Numbered from the stretch's first letter, positions 26,011 through 35,410 are shown. The stretch is DNA of 64,000 nucleotides from Salinilacustrithrix flava (GCA_024128875.1 JAMYFF010000005.1:186001-250000); one strand, 5' to 3'. Program-made: numbers and translations. Notes: a model not told the origin generated them from the sequence alone.

Positions 26011-26057
26011 AAATTCCGTTGATCCGAACCACCGGCGGTGACGGATCCACGGGATTT
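26011..26057. terminator. long hairpin between amphi-Trp and sterol-desaturase-type genes
   Basis: Sixteen-base arms (26011-26026 and 26042-26057) pair at 14 positions, with one G-U and one mismatch, around a 15-base loop. The stem end is unusually A/T-rich (AAATT) for this genome. It sits exactly between two convergent stop codons, so it probably terminates both. Confidence 0.65.
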
Positions 26058-26063
26058 CGGTCG

Positions 26064-27206
26064 TCAGGCGGCGGTGACGGCCTCGTCCGGGTCGTCCACG
26101 ATGGCGTCGCCCTCGGCCGCCAGCTGGCGGTGGCGCTCGTGGGCCCAGCCCGGGCCCCGCAGGACGAAGCCGAGGCGGTCCCGCCACGAGGTCGAGCCGG
26201 CGACGTCCCGCACGATGTCGCGGTACTCGTGGGTGGCCACCTTCACCGGGTTGTACGTCTCGATGTTGGTCGTGAGCCCGTAGACGACCCGTTCGTCCTC
26301 GCGCTCGAAGGTGCCGAACAGGCGGTCCCAGACGATCAGGATCGACCCGTGGTTGCGGTCGAGGTACTGGCGCTGGGAGCCGTGGTGCACCCGGTGGTGC
26401 GACGGGGTGTTCAGCACCTCCTCGGCCGTGCCGAGCGTGCGGATCGTCTCGGTGTGCACCCAGTACTGGTAGAGCAGGTTGAGCGCACGAGCCTGGGTGA
26501 GCAGGTGCGGTCGGATGCCGAAGCGAGCCATGACGCCGTACGGCAGCCACAGCCCGAGCACGTCGGCGACGGGCTGGCGCAGCGCGGTGGACAGGTTGTA
26601 TCGCTCCGAGGAGTGGTGGACGACGTGGATCGCCCACAGCGCCCGGACCTCGTGCATGAACCGGTGGTTCCAGTAGTAGAGGAAGTCCCACCCGGCGATG
26701 GCGACGAACCACGGCAGCGGCCCGGTGCCCCTGTCCCGGTCCGCGCCGCCGGCCGCCCACTGCTCGTCGGCGTTCGTCCGGGCCGCGAACGACGTCGTGA
26801 CGGCCAGCGCACCGGCGCCGACCGCAACCGGGCCGGTGACCCGGCGGGCCCGCCGAGCGAGGCGACCGAGGCGCTGGCGCGTGGTCGGTGCGGCCTCGTC
26901 GTCGGAGCGATCGGCCCGCTCGACCAGGCGATCGGCCACCGTCGTCGCGACGGCAGCGGCCGCTGCGACGCCGACGAGCACCTTGCCGTACCGGCCCTTC
27001 CCCGGCACCACGTGGCGAACCAGCTTCGGCAGCACCAGCGGGATCGCCAGCGAGCCGAGGCCCATCGCCAGTGACGTCGCCGTGTCCTGGGGCGTGTAGT
27101 CGGCCGGGCCGGGGCCCTGCTCGGCGGCGCGCGCCCGCAGGTAGCGGTGCTCGGCGGCCATCGTCCCGAAGTAGATCGGGATCGAGGCGACCGTGAGGTC
27201 CAACAT
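26064..27206 (-). CDS. sterol desaturase/fatty acid hydroxylase-family membrane protein
   Basis: A 380-residue membrane protein. The first about 150 residues contain a hydrophobic helix pair and a charged linker. The enzyme core follows with the diiron histidine clusters HRFMHE, HVVHHSS and HHRVHHG and membrane segments such as WFVAIAGWDFLYYWN. The family uses oxygen at a diiron site to hydroxylate or desaturate sterols, carotenoids or fatty acids. CACGAT 8 bases upstream of ATG 27206 may be the -10. The gene diverges from a kinase and converges with the amphi-Trp gene. Confidence 0.9.
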   Translation of the reverse strand: MLDLTVASIPIYFGTMAAEHRYLRARAAEQGPGPADYTPQDTATSLAMGLGSLAIPLVLPKLVRHVVPGKGRYGKVLVGVAAAAAVATTVADRLVERADRSDDEAAPTTRQRLGRLARRARRVTGPVAVGAGALAVTTSFAARTNADEQWAAGGADRDRGTGPLPWFVAIAGWDFLYYWNHRFMHEVRALWAIHVVHHSSERYNLSTALRQPVADVLGLWLPYGVMARFGIRPHLLTQARALNLLYQYWVHTETIRTLGTAEEVLNTPSHHRVHHGSQRQYLDRNHGSILIVWDRLFGTFEREDERVVYGLTTNIETYNPVKVATHEYRDIVRDVAGSTSWRDRLGFVLRGPGWAHERHRQLAAEGDAIVDDPDEAVTAA

Positions 27207-27253
27207 CACCGGAGATCGTGACAGATCGGACAGGGCGGCACCGAGCCGGGCGG

Positions 27254-27259
27254 TACGGT
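27254..27259 (+). promoter_or_regulatory. -10 element (TACGGT) for the kinase gene
   Basis: TACGGT ends 7 bases before GTG 27267 with no ribosome-binding site. Confidence 0.5.
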
Positions 27260-27266
27260 CGCCTGG

Positions 27267-28124
27267 GTGGACGAGGTCCTCCGAACCGCGATCGCTGCCG
27301 CGCTCGGCGCCGAGCCGGTGACCCTCGCCGCCGTGTCGGGCGGGGACGTCGCCGCCGCCTCCCGGGCCGAGCTGGACGACGGGCGCCGCGTCTTCGTCAA
27401 GACCCACCACGACCCGCCCCCCGGGTTCTTCACCACCGAGGCCACCGGCCTGCGCTGGTTGCGCGACGTGGGCTCGGTGCTGGTGCCCGAGGTGCTGGCG
27501 GTGTCCGACGACCCGCCGTTCCTCGCCCTCGAGTGGATCGACGAGGGTCGGCCCGGTCCGGACACCGAGGCCGACCTCGGTCGCGGGTTGGCCGAGCTCC
27601 ACCTCGCCGGTGCGCCGGCGTTCGGGCGCGAGGACCGCCGCACCACCGGCAGCCGGGGCCTGCCCAACGAGCCCTGCGAGACGTGGGCCGAGTTCTACGC
27701 CACGCAGCGCCTCCTCCCGCTGGCCCGCCTGGCGCGGGATGGCCGCGCCCTGCCGGACGCAGCGATCGCCGACCTCGAGCGGGTCGCCGCCCGGCTCGAC
27801 GACCTCGGCGGTCCGGCCGAACCACCGGCCCGGCTGCACGGCGACCTGTGGGCCGGCAACCGCCTCGTCGACCGCGACGGACGCAGCTGGCTGATCGACC
27901 CGGCCGCCCACGGCGGCCATCGCGAGTTCGACCTCGCGATGATGCGTCTCTTCGGCGGGTTCGGCGCCGGCTGCTTCGCCACCTACGACGACGTGCACCC
28001 GCTGGCCGACGGCTGGGAAGCGCGGGTGCCGCTGCACCAGCTGGCGCCCCTCGTCGTGCACGCCATCAAGTTCGGCGGCGGCTACGTCGCCGGCACCGAG
28101 CGCGCGCTGGCCCAGCTCACCTGA
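27267..28124 (+). CDS. fructosamine kinase-family protein
   Basis: A 285-residue kinase of the aminoglycoside phosphotransferase fold. FVKTHHDPPPGFFTTEATGLRWL carries the ATP-binding Lys and Glu, HGDLWAGN is the catalytic loop (the HGDLWxGN form is diagnostic of fructosamine kinases), and LIDPAAHGGHREFDLAM holds the metal-binding Asp. It probably phosphorylates ribulosamine/fructosamine adducts to repair glycated proteins. GTG 27267 fits the leaderless pattern. The last 8 bases overlap hrpA, which is convergent. Confidence 0.9.
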   Translation: MDEVLRTAIAAALGAEPVTLAAVSGGDVAAASRAELDDGRRVFVKTHHDPPPGFFTTEATGLRWLRDVGSVLVPEVLAVSDDPPFLALEWIDEGRPGPDTEADLGRGLAELHLAGAPAFGREDRRTTGSRGLPNEPCETWAEFYATQRLLPLARLARDGRALPDAAIADLERVAARLDDLGGPAEPPARLHGDLWAGNRLVDRDGRSWLIDPAAHGGHREFDLAMMRLFGGFGAGCFATYDDVHPLADGWEARVPLHQLAPLVVHAIKFGGGYVAGTERALAQLT

Positions 28125-31100
28125 TGCGCTGGAGGCGCTCGCGGATGCGCTTCTCGCTCACCGACACCGCGGTGCCGAGCTGCTGGGCGAAGAGCTGGAC
28201 GCGCAGCTCCTCGATCAGCCAGCGCACGTCGTCGAGCGCCGCGGTCAGGCCGTGGACCGAGACCGCCTCGGCGTGCTCGGCCTCCAGGCGGGCGATGGTC
28301 CGGAGTCGCTCGACGTCCTTGGCCGGCCCCTCCCGCAGCTTGTCGAGGCGGGCGTCGATCGCATCCAGGTAGCGGGGCAGGTGGGCGAGCCGATCGGTGC
28401 CGATGCTGACGACCATGCCGTCGAACACCAGCCGGGTGAGCTGGTGGGTGACGTCGTCCAGCGAGGCCGACCACGAGGTCGGCGCCGGCTGTGCCAGCCG
28501 CTCGCGTAGGCGCTCGGCGTGCTGCACCACGCCCGACAGCGTCGTCACCGCGATCACCAGGTCGTCGAGCCAGCGGTCCTGCACCCGCCGGCGGAGGGCG
28601 ACGTAGCCGTCCTCGTCGAAGGGCGGGCCGCCGGCATCGAGCAGGAGCGCGTCGAGCACGCCGTGGAGCGCGTCGTCGACCGCGGCCGTGACCGTCCCGT
28701 GGGGCGCGGCGGTGAGACCGAGGAGCACCCGAGCGTCGAGCCGCTTCTGCAGGGCGCGAGCCGGCTTCCCCAGCTGCAGGGCGAGCAGCCGGCGGACGCC
28801 GTTCCAGTGCAGGGCCCGCTGCTGGTCGACCGACGCGAGGATGCGCACCCCGACGGAGTCCTGGGTGTCGATCACGGCCGGGTAGCCCTGCACGGTGAAC
28901 CCGTCGACGGTGGACTCCACCACCCGCGGCAGGGTCCCGAAGGACCACGACGTGAGGCCGCTGCGCTCCAGCTCGGGCGCCTGGGACACGACCGTGGCGC
29001 GCACGTGGGCCCGGAGCCGGCGCTCCAGCTCGCGCAGGTCGTCGCCCTCGGCGAGCGTGCGCCCCTCGCCCACGACGCGGTAGCGGGGACGGAGGTGGCC
29101 GGGCAGCACGAGGTCCGACCACATGTCCGGGGTCACGGGCACGCCGGCCATCCGGCTCAGCTCGGCCGCCACGACCTCGCGCAGCGGTCCGTCGTCCGGG
29201 CCGACGCGCTCGAGCACTTCGGCGGCCCGGTCGGGTGCCGGCACGAGGGAGCGACGGACCTGCTTGGGCAGGGCCTTGATGAGGCTGGTCACGAGCTCGT
29301 GGCGCAGTCCGGGGACGAGCCACTCGAAGGGCGCGGGGTCGGTGCGGTTCAGCACGGCGACCGGCACCTCGAAGGTCGTGCCGTCCGATGCCTGTCCCGG
29401 CTCGAACTCGTAGTCGATGCGGATCTCGGCGGGCGCGTCCTCCCACCGGTCGGGGAAGGCGGTGTCGTCGACGTCGGTGGCACCGGGCACGACCAGGTCG
29501 GCGACGGTGAGGTCGAGCAGGTCGGGCTGGTCCTGCTGGGCGTCGCGCCACCACCGGTCGAAGCGGCGGACGTCGGTGACGTGGTCCGGGATGCGGGCGT
29601 CGAAGACGTCGAACACGTCGTCCTCGCCGACGAGGATGTCCCGCCGTCGGGCCCGGTCCTCCATCGCCCGGACCTCGGCGACCCGGTCGGCGTTGCGCTG
29701 GACGAACCCGTGGTGGCTCTCCCACTCGCCCCGCACCAGCGCGTGGAGGATGAACAGCTCCCGCGCCATGGCACGGTCGACGCGATCGAGGTTGATCGCC
29801 CGGCCCTCCACGATGGTGAGGGCGCGCAGCCGGACCCGCTCGATGACCTGGGCGGCACCACGGTCGGGGTTCCAGTGGGGCTCGTCGTAGGTGCGGGTGA
29901 CCAGGTGGCCGGCGGCCTGCTCGATCCACGACGGCTGGATGGTGGCGGCGGTGCGGGCCCACAGCCGGTTGGTCTCCACGATCTCGGCCACCATCACCCA
30001 GCGGGGCGGGCTCTTCGACAGCACCGACCCGCGGCCGAGGGCGAAGCGCGCGTTGCGGGGCCCGACGTACTCGACCGGGCCCTTCGGGCCCCGACGTCCC
30101 GACCCCTTCGCCGGGGTCGGCTCCTCGCTGTCGTCGCGGTTGCCGACGTTGGCGAGCAGCCCGGCGAGCAGGGCGCGGTGGATGGCGTCGGCGTCCGCGC
30201 CGCCCCGGTCGATGCCGATCTTGAGGCTGCGCACCACCTGGCGGATCTGGGTGTAGACGTCCTGCCACTCCCGGAGCCGCACGAAGTGCAGCAGCTCGTC
30301 GCGGCACTCCCGCCGGAACCTCGACGACGACAGCTCGCGCTGGCGCTCCTTCACGTGGTCCCAGAGAGCGAGGTAGCCGAGGAAGTCGGAACCGGGCACC
30401 CGGAACCGGGCGTGGAGCTGACCGGCCCGCTCCTCCTGGCCGGTGGGGCGCTCGCGCGGGTCCTGGATGGAGAGGCCGGCCACGATGACCATGACCTCGT
30501 GCACGCACCGGTTCCGTTCGGCCTCGAGCACCATGCGTCCGAGGCTGGGGTCGAGGGGCAGGCGGGCCAGCTTGGTGCCGATCTCGGTGAGCCGGCGGTC
30601 GTGGGCCGGCCGGTCGGGCTCGAGGGCCCCGAGCTCCTCGAGGAGGAGGACGCCGTCGGCCACGTTGCGGCGGTCGGGGGGCTCGACGAAGGGGAACGAC
30701 TCGACGTCGCCGAGGCCGATCGCCGTCATCTGCAGGATGACCGAGGCCAGGTTCGTCCGCAGGATCTCGGGCTCGGTGAACTCCGGGCGGCTGTCGTAGT
30801 CGTCCTCGGCGTAGAGGCGGATGCAGATGCCGGGCGCGACCCGACCGCAGCGTCCGGCGCGCTGATCGGCGCTGGCCTGCGAGATCGCCTCGATCGGCAG
30901 GCGCTGCACCTTGGTCCGCTTGCTGTAGCGGGAGATCCGTGCCGTGCCCGGGTCCACGACGTAGCGGATGCCCGGGACCGTGATCGAGGTCTCGGCGATG
31001 TTGGTGGCGATGACCACCCGCCGCTTCGTGTGGCGGGCGAACACCCGGTGCTGCTCAGCCGAGGAGAGCCGGGCGAACAGCGGCAGGACCTCGGTGCCGG

Positions 31101-32046
31101 GCAGCCGGAGGCCCTCGACCGCGTCGGCCATGTCCCGGATCTCCCGCTCCCCCGACGCGAACACGAGCACGTCGCCGGGACCTTCGCGCACCAGCTCCTG
31201 CACGGCGTCGGCCACGGCCTGCACGGTGTCCTGGGGCGGCTGGCCGTCGTCGTCGGGCCGGTAGCGGAGCTCCACGGGGTAGGTGCGGCCCGACACCTCG
31301 ATGATCGGCGCCGGGCCCCGCTCGTCGGCGAAGTGCTCGGCGAAGCGCTCGGTGTCGATGGTGGCGGAGGTGACGACGACCTTGAGGTCCGGCCGCCTCG
31401 GCAGCAGCTCCTTGAGGTAGCCGAGGATGAAGTCGATGTTGAGGCTGCGCTCGTGGGCCTCGTCGACGATGATCGTGTCGTAGCCGAGCAGCAGCCGGTC
31501 CCGCTGGAGCTCGTTCAGCAGGATGCCGTCGGTCATCACCTTGAGCCGGGTGTCGGGGCCGACCTGGTCGGTGAAGCGCACGGCGTAGCCGACCTGGCCG
31601 CCGACCTCCACGCCGAGCTCCTCGGCCACCCGCTCCGACACCGACCGGGCCGCGATCCGGCGCGGCTGGGTGTGGCCGATGAGACCCCGCACGCCGCGAC
31701 CCAGCTCCAGGCAGAGCTTGGGCAGCTGCGTGCTCTTGCCCGACCCGGTCTCGCCGGCGACGATCACGACCTGGTGGTCGCGCAGGACCTCGAGCAGCTC
31801 GTCGTGCCGGGCGGTGATCGGCAGCTCGTCGGGATACGTCGGCACGACCGCGGAGGACCGCTTGGCCTCCACGGCGGCGATGGACCGCTCCAGCTCGGCG
31901 GCGATCGAGCCGAGGGCCTCCTGGCGGGCCTGGCCCTTCTTCCGCTTCAGGTTCCCGAGCCGCCGACCGAGCCGGTGCGCGTCGGCGATCGAGGCCTCAT
32001 CGAGGCGCTCGCGGAGCGTGGCGGGAGACGGGGCGGTTGGTCCCAT
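28117..32046 (-). CDS. hrpA: ATP-dependent RNA helicase HrpA
   Basis: A 1309-residue DEAH-box helicase of full family length. Walker A GETGSGKST at about residue 98, DEAH at 195-198, TSATIDTERF and QRAGRCGRV mark the two RecA domains. A winged-helix/ratchet region, an OB fold and the long HrpA-specific C-terminal domain (DUF3418) follow. HrpA unwinds structured RNA and rescues ribosomes stalled or collided on mRNA. ATG 32046 is chosen because the HrpA N-terminus aligns from there; an ATG at 32067 would add seven residues. It lies 48 bases from the flippase-like gene on the same strand. Confidence 0.95.
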   Translation of the reverse strand: MGPTAPSPATLRERLDEASIADAHRLGRRLGNLKRKKGQARQEALGSIAAELERSIAAVEAKRSSAVVPTYPDELPITARHDELLEVLRDHQVVIVAGETGSGKSTQLPKLCLELGRGVRGLIGHTQPRRIAARSVSERVAEELGVEVGGQVGYAVRFTDQVGPDTRLKVMTDGILLNELQRDRLLLGYDTIIVDEAHERSLNIDFILGYLKELLPRRPDLKVVVTSATIDTERFAEHFADERGPAPIIEVSGRTYPVELRYRPDDDGQPPQDTVQAVADAVQELVREGPGDVLVFASGEREIRDMADAVEGLRLPGTEVLPLFARLSSAEQHRVFARHTKRRVVIATNIAETSITVPGIRYVVDPGTARISRYSKRTKVQRLPIEAISQASADQRAGRCGRVAPGICIRLYAEDDYDSRPEFTEPEILRTNLASVILQMTAIGLGDVESFPFVEPPDRRNVADGVLLLEELGALEPDRPAHDRRLTEIGTKLARLPLDPSLGRMVLEAERNRCVHEVMVIVAGLSIQDPRERPTGQEERAGQLHARFRVPGSDFLGYLALWDHVKERQRELSSSRFRRECRDELLHFVRLREWQDVYTQIRQVVRSLKIGIDRGGADADAIHRALLAGLLANVGNRDDSEEPTPAKGSGRRGPKGPVEYVGPRNARFALGRGSVLSKSPPRWVMVAEIVETNRLWARTAATIQPSWIEQAAGHLVTRTYDEPHWNPDRGAAQVIERVRLRALTIVEGRAINLDRVDRAMARELFILHALVRGEWESHHGFVQRNADRVAEVRAMEDRARRRDILVGEDDVFDVFDARIPDHVTDVRRFDRWWRDAQQDQPDLLDLTVADLVVPGATDVDDTAFPDRWEDAPAEIRIDYEFEPGQASDGTTFEVPVAVLNRTDPAPFEWLVPGLRHELVTSLIKALPKQVRRSLVPAPDRAAEVLERVGPDDGPLREVVAAELSRMAGVPVTPDMWSDLVLPGHLRPRYRVVGEGRTLAEGDDLRELERRLRAHVRATVVSQAPELERSGLTSWSFGTLPRVVESTVDGFTVQGYPAVIDTQDSVGVRILASVDQQRALHWNGVRRLLALQLGKPARALQKRLDARVLLGLTAAPHGTVTAAVDDALHGVLDALLLDAGGPPFDEDGYVALRRRVQDRWLDDLVIAVTTLSGVVQHAERLRERLAQPAPTSWSASLDDVTHQLTRLVFDGMVVSIGTDRLAHLPRYLDAIDARLDKLREGPAKDVERLRTIARLEAEHAEAVSVHGLTAALDDVRWLIEELRVQLFAQQLGTAVSVSEKRIRERLQRIR

Positions 32047-32094
32047 GGCAGCCGCCCAGGATGCCATCGCCCGGCGGCGGTGCGGCCGTGCGGC

Positions 32095-33198
32095 TCAGCG
32101 CCGCCGGCGGATCGCGTGGCGGTCGGCCCATTCCGTCCACGGCTCACGGTGCTCCCGTCCCGCCGTGCCGAGCTCGTCGGCGGCGTCCTCGGCGTCGGGC
32201 TGCACGCCCGGCTGGCGCAGGCGGATCGAGACGTAGGCGAGGGTGCCGAGCGGGATGGGCGCCCAGAACGACAGGAGGCGCCAGCTGATGACGCCGAGGG
32301 TCGCGATGTAGGCGGGTGCGCCGAAGCCCACGAGCATCGGGATGAGCACCGCTTCGAGCACCCCCAGGCCCCGGGGTGTCACGGGCAGGGCGGCGAGCAC
32401 GTTCACGAGCCCGAACGCGACCAGCACCGACACCGGGTGGCCGGTCCACTCGAACGCCAGCAGCAGCACCCAGAGGGCAGCGGCCTGGCCGAGCCAGTAC
32501 GCGGCGGCCCAGGCCACCGCCCGCACGGCGAGGCGGCGGTCCGAGACCAGCTCGCGCAGCTGGTCGGAGAGCCGGCCGACGACGCGGGGCACCGCGTCGG
32601 CGTCCACGAACGGGATGGGTCGCAGGACCCGCGCCACGACCCGGGTGGTCGCCTGGGGCGAGCGGAGCAGCCCGATGACCACCGCCCCGACCGCGGTGAG
32701 GAGACCGGACCCCAGCACGGCAGCCGTCGTGTACCGGCCGTCGAAGCCCTGGGTCGGGATGGAGACGAGCAGGGCGAGCCAGAGGATGAGGTTGAGCACG
32801 AGGGCGGAGCCGATGCCCCGCACCCCGAGCGCGAAGCCCGCGGACGTGCCCTGCACGCCGGCCTGGGTGAGGAGCCGGTAGCCGAGGGCGGTGCCGGCTG
32901 CGGTCCCGCCCGGCACGGTGTGGCTCACCGCGGTCGTGGCCAGCTCCATGCGGACCATGTCCGACAGGCTCGGGCGCTGACCTGCGGGGAGGATCGCCCG
33001 CACCAGCTCGGCCTGGCCGGCAATGGACGCCGCCACCAGCACGCCGCCGAGCAGGACGTAGCCCATGTGCACGCCGGTGATGGCGTCGAGAGCCCGCTCG
33101 GCCTGGCCGAACTGCGGGATCACCAGGAACCAGATGACCAGGGCCATCACGAGCACCCCGAAGGCCGCACGCAACCACCGTGGGACCCAGCCGAGCAT
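32095..33198 (-). CDS. lysylphosphatidylglycerol synthase TM/YbhN-family flippase-like membrane protein
   Basis: A 367-residue integral membrane protein with about eight hydrophobic helices. Features of PF03706 are GGTAAGTALGYRLL, the long loop with arginines between helices, and the conserved LPVTPRGLGVLEAVLIPML segment near the end. Members are proposed to translocate lipids or to anchor lipid-modifying domains; no synthase domain is attached. ATG 33198 is preferred over an upstream start at 33303; CAGGCT lies 6 bases upstream. Divergent from the gene at 33296, with the operator-like palindrome 33254-33269 between. Confidence 0.88.
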   Translation of the reverse strand: MLGWVPRWLRAAFGVLVMALVIWFLVIPQFGQAERALDAITGVHMGYVLLGGVLVAASIAGQAELVRAILPAGQRPSLSDMVRMELATTAVSHTVPGGTAAGTALGYRLLTQAGVQGTSAGFALGVRGIGSALVLNLILWLALLVSIPTQGFDGRYTTAAVLGSGLLTAVGAVVIGLLRSPQATTRVVARVLRPIPFVDADAVPRVVGRLSDQLRELVSDRRLAVRAVAWAAAYWLGQAAALWVLLLAFEWTGHPVSVLVAFGLVNVLAALPVTPRGLGVLEAVLIPMLVGFGAPAYIATLGVISWRLLSFWAPIPLGTLAYVSIRLRQPGVQPDAEDAADELGTAGREHREPWTEWADRHAIRRRR

Positions 33199-33253
33199 CG
33201 GCACAGCCTGGCAGCGGATCGCCCGATTCCCTGCACGGCGCCCGACGACTACC

Positions 33254-33269
33254 TTGACCGGTGGGTCAA
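33254..33269. promoter_or_regulatory. TTGACC-N4-GGTCAA palindrome, second copy
   Basis: Half-sites TTGACC (33254-33259) and GGTCAA (33264-33269) with a 4-base centre GGTG; one more matched pair (C/G) extends it. Half-sites and spacing are identical to 5221-5236. It lies between divergent genes, 26 bases before GTG 33296, suggesting control by the same repressor. Confidence 0.6.
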
Positions 33270-33295
33270 GTCGACGACGCAGGGGGTCCCCGACC

Positions 33296-34312
33296 GTGCT
33301 CACGCTCCGCTACCGACGTGACGAGCTGATGGAAGACCACGACTACGCCGAGCCGCAGGTCATCGCCGGCCGACGCATGCACGGCGGCTTCCTCGCGGAC
33401 GGCTCCTACCAGCCGCCGCGCACCAAGGTCCGCGGTCCCGCCATCGACGCCTGGACCAAGGCGCTGCGCGACCGCGGCGGCGAGCTCTTCGACGCCGATG
33501 CCTCGCTGCTCGACGGGGTCCGCCTCCCCAACGTCGCGCAGCAGCGGGTGCTGCTGCGCAACGGGCTGGGCGAGACGTTCTGGAACAACCTCACCATCAT
33601 CGGCAAGATCGAGGCCAAGGGCCGCCTGCTGGCCGACATCACCTTCCCGGACCTGCAGGACGTGATCGTGGAGGACATCTCCGAGATGGCCATCGGCCAC
33701 CTCAACGAGGGCCTCCTCGTCGCCCACGGCCTGGATGAGGGCGGCCTGCCCGACCAGGGCATCGGCGGCCACGACGAGATGTGGTTCGTGGCGCGGGACC
33801 TGGCCTTCGGTGCCGGCGCCCACCCCGACGTGGACCCGCCCGAGAACATCGCCCGCCCGGACGACGAGCGTCGCATCCCCGAGCTCCGCCCCGAGATCGA
33901 GGGCCTGGTGTCGTTCCTGGCCAACCTGTTGCTCATCGAGTTCCGGGCCGAGCTGGGCTTCTCCGAGACCCAGGCGGTGCTGCGCACCCCCGATCTGTGG
34001 GGCGCCCGCGCCGAGAAGGCGGACGAGGCCGCCGACATCATCGGCCGGATCCGCACCGACGAGGAGATCCACGTCTCCTCGCTGCGCCTCTACCTGGGCG
34101 AGATCCGCGCCTGCACGTTCCGCACCGTCGACGGCGGCACCATCAGCGGCGCCGAGGTGATCGACCGCTTCTGGCACGACCTGGTCCGCTGGGCCGTGGT
34201 CGACAAGCCCGCCCTCGAGGCCGACCAGCAGCGCCGGGTGCTCGAGGAGCGCATCCGTGCCCACGCCGAGGCCGACCGGGTGCTGCAGGAGTTCGACGCC
34301 GCCGCCGCCTGA
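33296..34312 (+). CDS. unrecognised helical protein, possibly ferritin-like diiron
   Basis: A 338-residue soluble protein I cannot assign. It is mostly helical in appearance. Candidate metal residues are spread over helices: GGHDEMWF (about 157-164), LIEFRAELGFSE (about 217-228) and RTDEEIHVSSLRLYLGE (about 253-269). The Glu-x-x-His of EEIH and the other glutamates would fit a four-helix diiron site, but this is inference. GTG 33296 has a ribosome-binding site (AGGGGG, 9 bases upstream); ATG 33329 is an alternative. It is preceded by the TTGACC palindrome and followed by the strongest hairpin of the window. Confidence 0.75.
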   Translation: MLTLRYRRDELMEDHDYAEPQVIAGRRMHGGFLADGSYQPPRTKVRGPAIDAWTKALRDRGGELFDADASLLDGVRLPNVAQQRVLLRNGLGETFWNNLTIIGKIEAKGRLLADITFPDLQDVIVEDISEMAIGHLNEGLLVAHGLDEGGLPDQGIGGHDEMWFVARDLAFGAGAHPDVDPPENIARPDDERRIPELRPEIEGLVSFLANLLLIEFRAELGFSETQAVLRTPDLWGARAEKADEAADIIGRIRTDEEIHVSSLRLYLGEIRACTFRTVDGGTISGAEVIDRFWHDLVRWAVVDKPALEADQQRRVLEERIRAHAEADRVLQEFDAAAA

Positions 34313-34313
34313 T

Positions 34314-34364
34314 CGTTCCGGGCCGCGTCGCACGCCCCCAGGGCGTGCACCGCGGCCCAGAACG
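34314..34364. terminator. three-part hairpin after the unrecognised helical gene
   Basis: A 51-base inverted repeat with three perfect stems: CGTTC/GAACG, GGGCCGCG/CGCGGCCC and GCACGCCC/GGGCGTGC, separated by short internal loops, with a 3-base apical loop. It lies between convergent stops at 34312 and 34367. It shares its middle arms and flanks with the hairpin at 6683-6722. No U-run follows on either strand. Confidence 0.7.
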
Positions 34365-34366
34365 GT

Positions 34367-35398
34367 TCAGCTGGCTTCGCGGGCTCGTTCCTCGCGTCCG
34401 TCGGCGTGGCGGGCGAAGCGCGCCGGGTCCCGCCCGTGGACGGGGTCGCTGCGATCCCAGGGCCAGCCGCCGAAGTGGTCGCGCTGGTAGTCCTCGAAGG
34501 CCTGCTGGATCTCGGCCTTGGTGTTCATGACGAAGGGGCCGTACTGGGCGACGGGCTCGCCGATCGGCCGGCCCTGCATCACGAGCACGTCCACGCCCTC
34601 GCCGAGGGCCTGCAACGGCGCCTCCTGGCCGCTGTCCAGAACGATGCCGGTGGGCACGTCGTGGTCCTGGCCGTCCACGGCCAGGCCGTCGCCGTCGAAC
34701 ACGTACAGGACGCGGACCGTGTCCTCGTAGCCCGCGGGTGGGAGCACGACGGAGGCGCCGGCACCGAGGCGGACGTGCCAGAGCGCCACGTCGGTGTCGC
34801 CTCGGGCGGCCCAGGAGTCCGGCGCCGGCGACGGCGGCACCACGAGACCGGACGGGCCGGGGACGGCCCCGGCGATGACGGTGAGCTCGCCCTCGCCGTC
34901 GACGGGTACGCGGGGGATCTCGTCGTCCCAGAGCATCTTGTAGCTGGGCTCGACCATCTTGTCCTCGGCCGGCAGGTTCAGCCAGATCTGGAACAGCTCC
35001 ATCGGGTTGGGCCCGGACTGGTCGAGAAGCGGGAACATCTCGGCGTGCTGGATGCCCTTGCCGGCGGTCATCCACTGCACGTCGCCCTTGCCGTAGCGGG
35101 CGGCGGCGCCGAGGGAGTCGGCGTGGTCGACCAGGCCCCGGCGCACGTAGGTGATGGTCTCGAAGCCGCGGTGCGGGTGCGAGGGGAAGCCGGGCACGAC
35201 CGAGCCGTGGTACATGTTCCAGCCGTCGACGCCGGCGAAGTCCTGGCCGATGGCCCGGCCCCGGAGGTCGGCGTCGGGGCCGAGGTGCAGGTTGCCCGCC
35301 GGGTAGGCGTCGACGTGGTGGACGCAGAACAGGAACGGATCGACCGTCGGCCACGGCGGGGCACCCAGGCGGATGGTCTGTCGGATCAGGTCGGCCAT
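34367..35398 (-). CDS. pirin family protein
   Basis: A 343-residue two-cupin protein. The N-terminal cupin has the metal-site motif SHPHRGFETITYV (about residues 73-85) and GKGIQHAEMF (about 113-122) with the expected His, His, His and Glu ligands. The second cupin and a C-terminal tail (YQRDHFGGWPW) follow. Pirins are iron-binding, redox-sensing or quercetinase-like proteins. ATG 35398 has a TAGCCT hexamer 6 bases upstream, and the spacer GGAGGG could also serve as a ribosome-binding site. Confidence 0.93.
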   Translation of the reverse strand: MADLIRQTIRLGAPPWPTVDPFLFCVHHVDAYPAGNLHLGPDADLRGRAIGQDFAGVDGWNMYHGSVVPGFPSHPHRGFETITYVRRGLVDHADSLGAAARYGKGDVQWMTAGKGIQHAEMFPLLDQSGPNPMELFQIWLNLPAEDKMVEPSYKMLWDDEIPRVPVDGEGELTVIAGAVPGPSGLVVPPSPAPDSWAARGDTDVALWHVRLGAGASVVLPPAGYEDTVRVLYVFDGDGLAVDGQDHDVPTGIVLDSGQEAPLQALGEGVDVLVMQGRPIGEPVAQYGPFVMNTKAEIQQAFEDYQRDHFGGWPWDRSDPVHGRDPARFARHADGREERAREAS

Positions 35399-35404
35399 CC
35401 CTCC

Positions 35405-35410
35405 AGGCTA
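35405..35410 (-). promoter_or_regulatory. -10 element (TAGCCT) for pirin
   Basis: On the minus strand TAGCCT ends 6 bases before ATG 35398. Confidence 0.45.

Noticed and set aside
28519..33321. A 1600-codon open frame on the plus strand
   Set aside because: It is antisense to hrpA and the flippase-like gene; its translation is low-complexity (His/Gly/Asp/Arg-rich) and lacks any recognisable domain, while the opposite frame is a complete HrpA.
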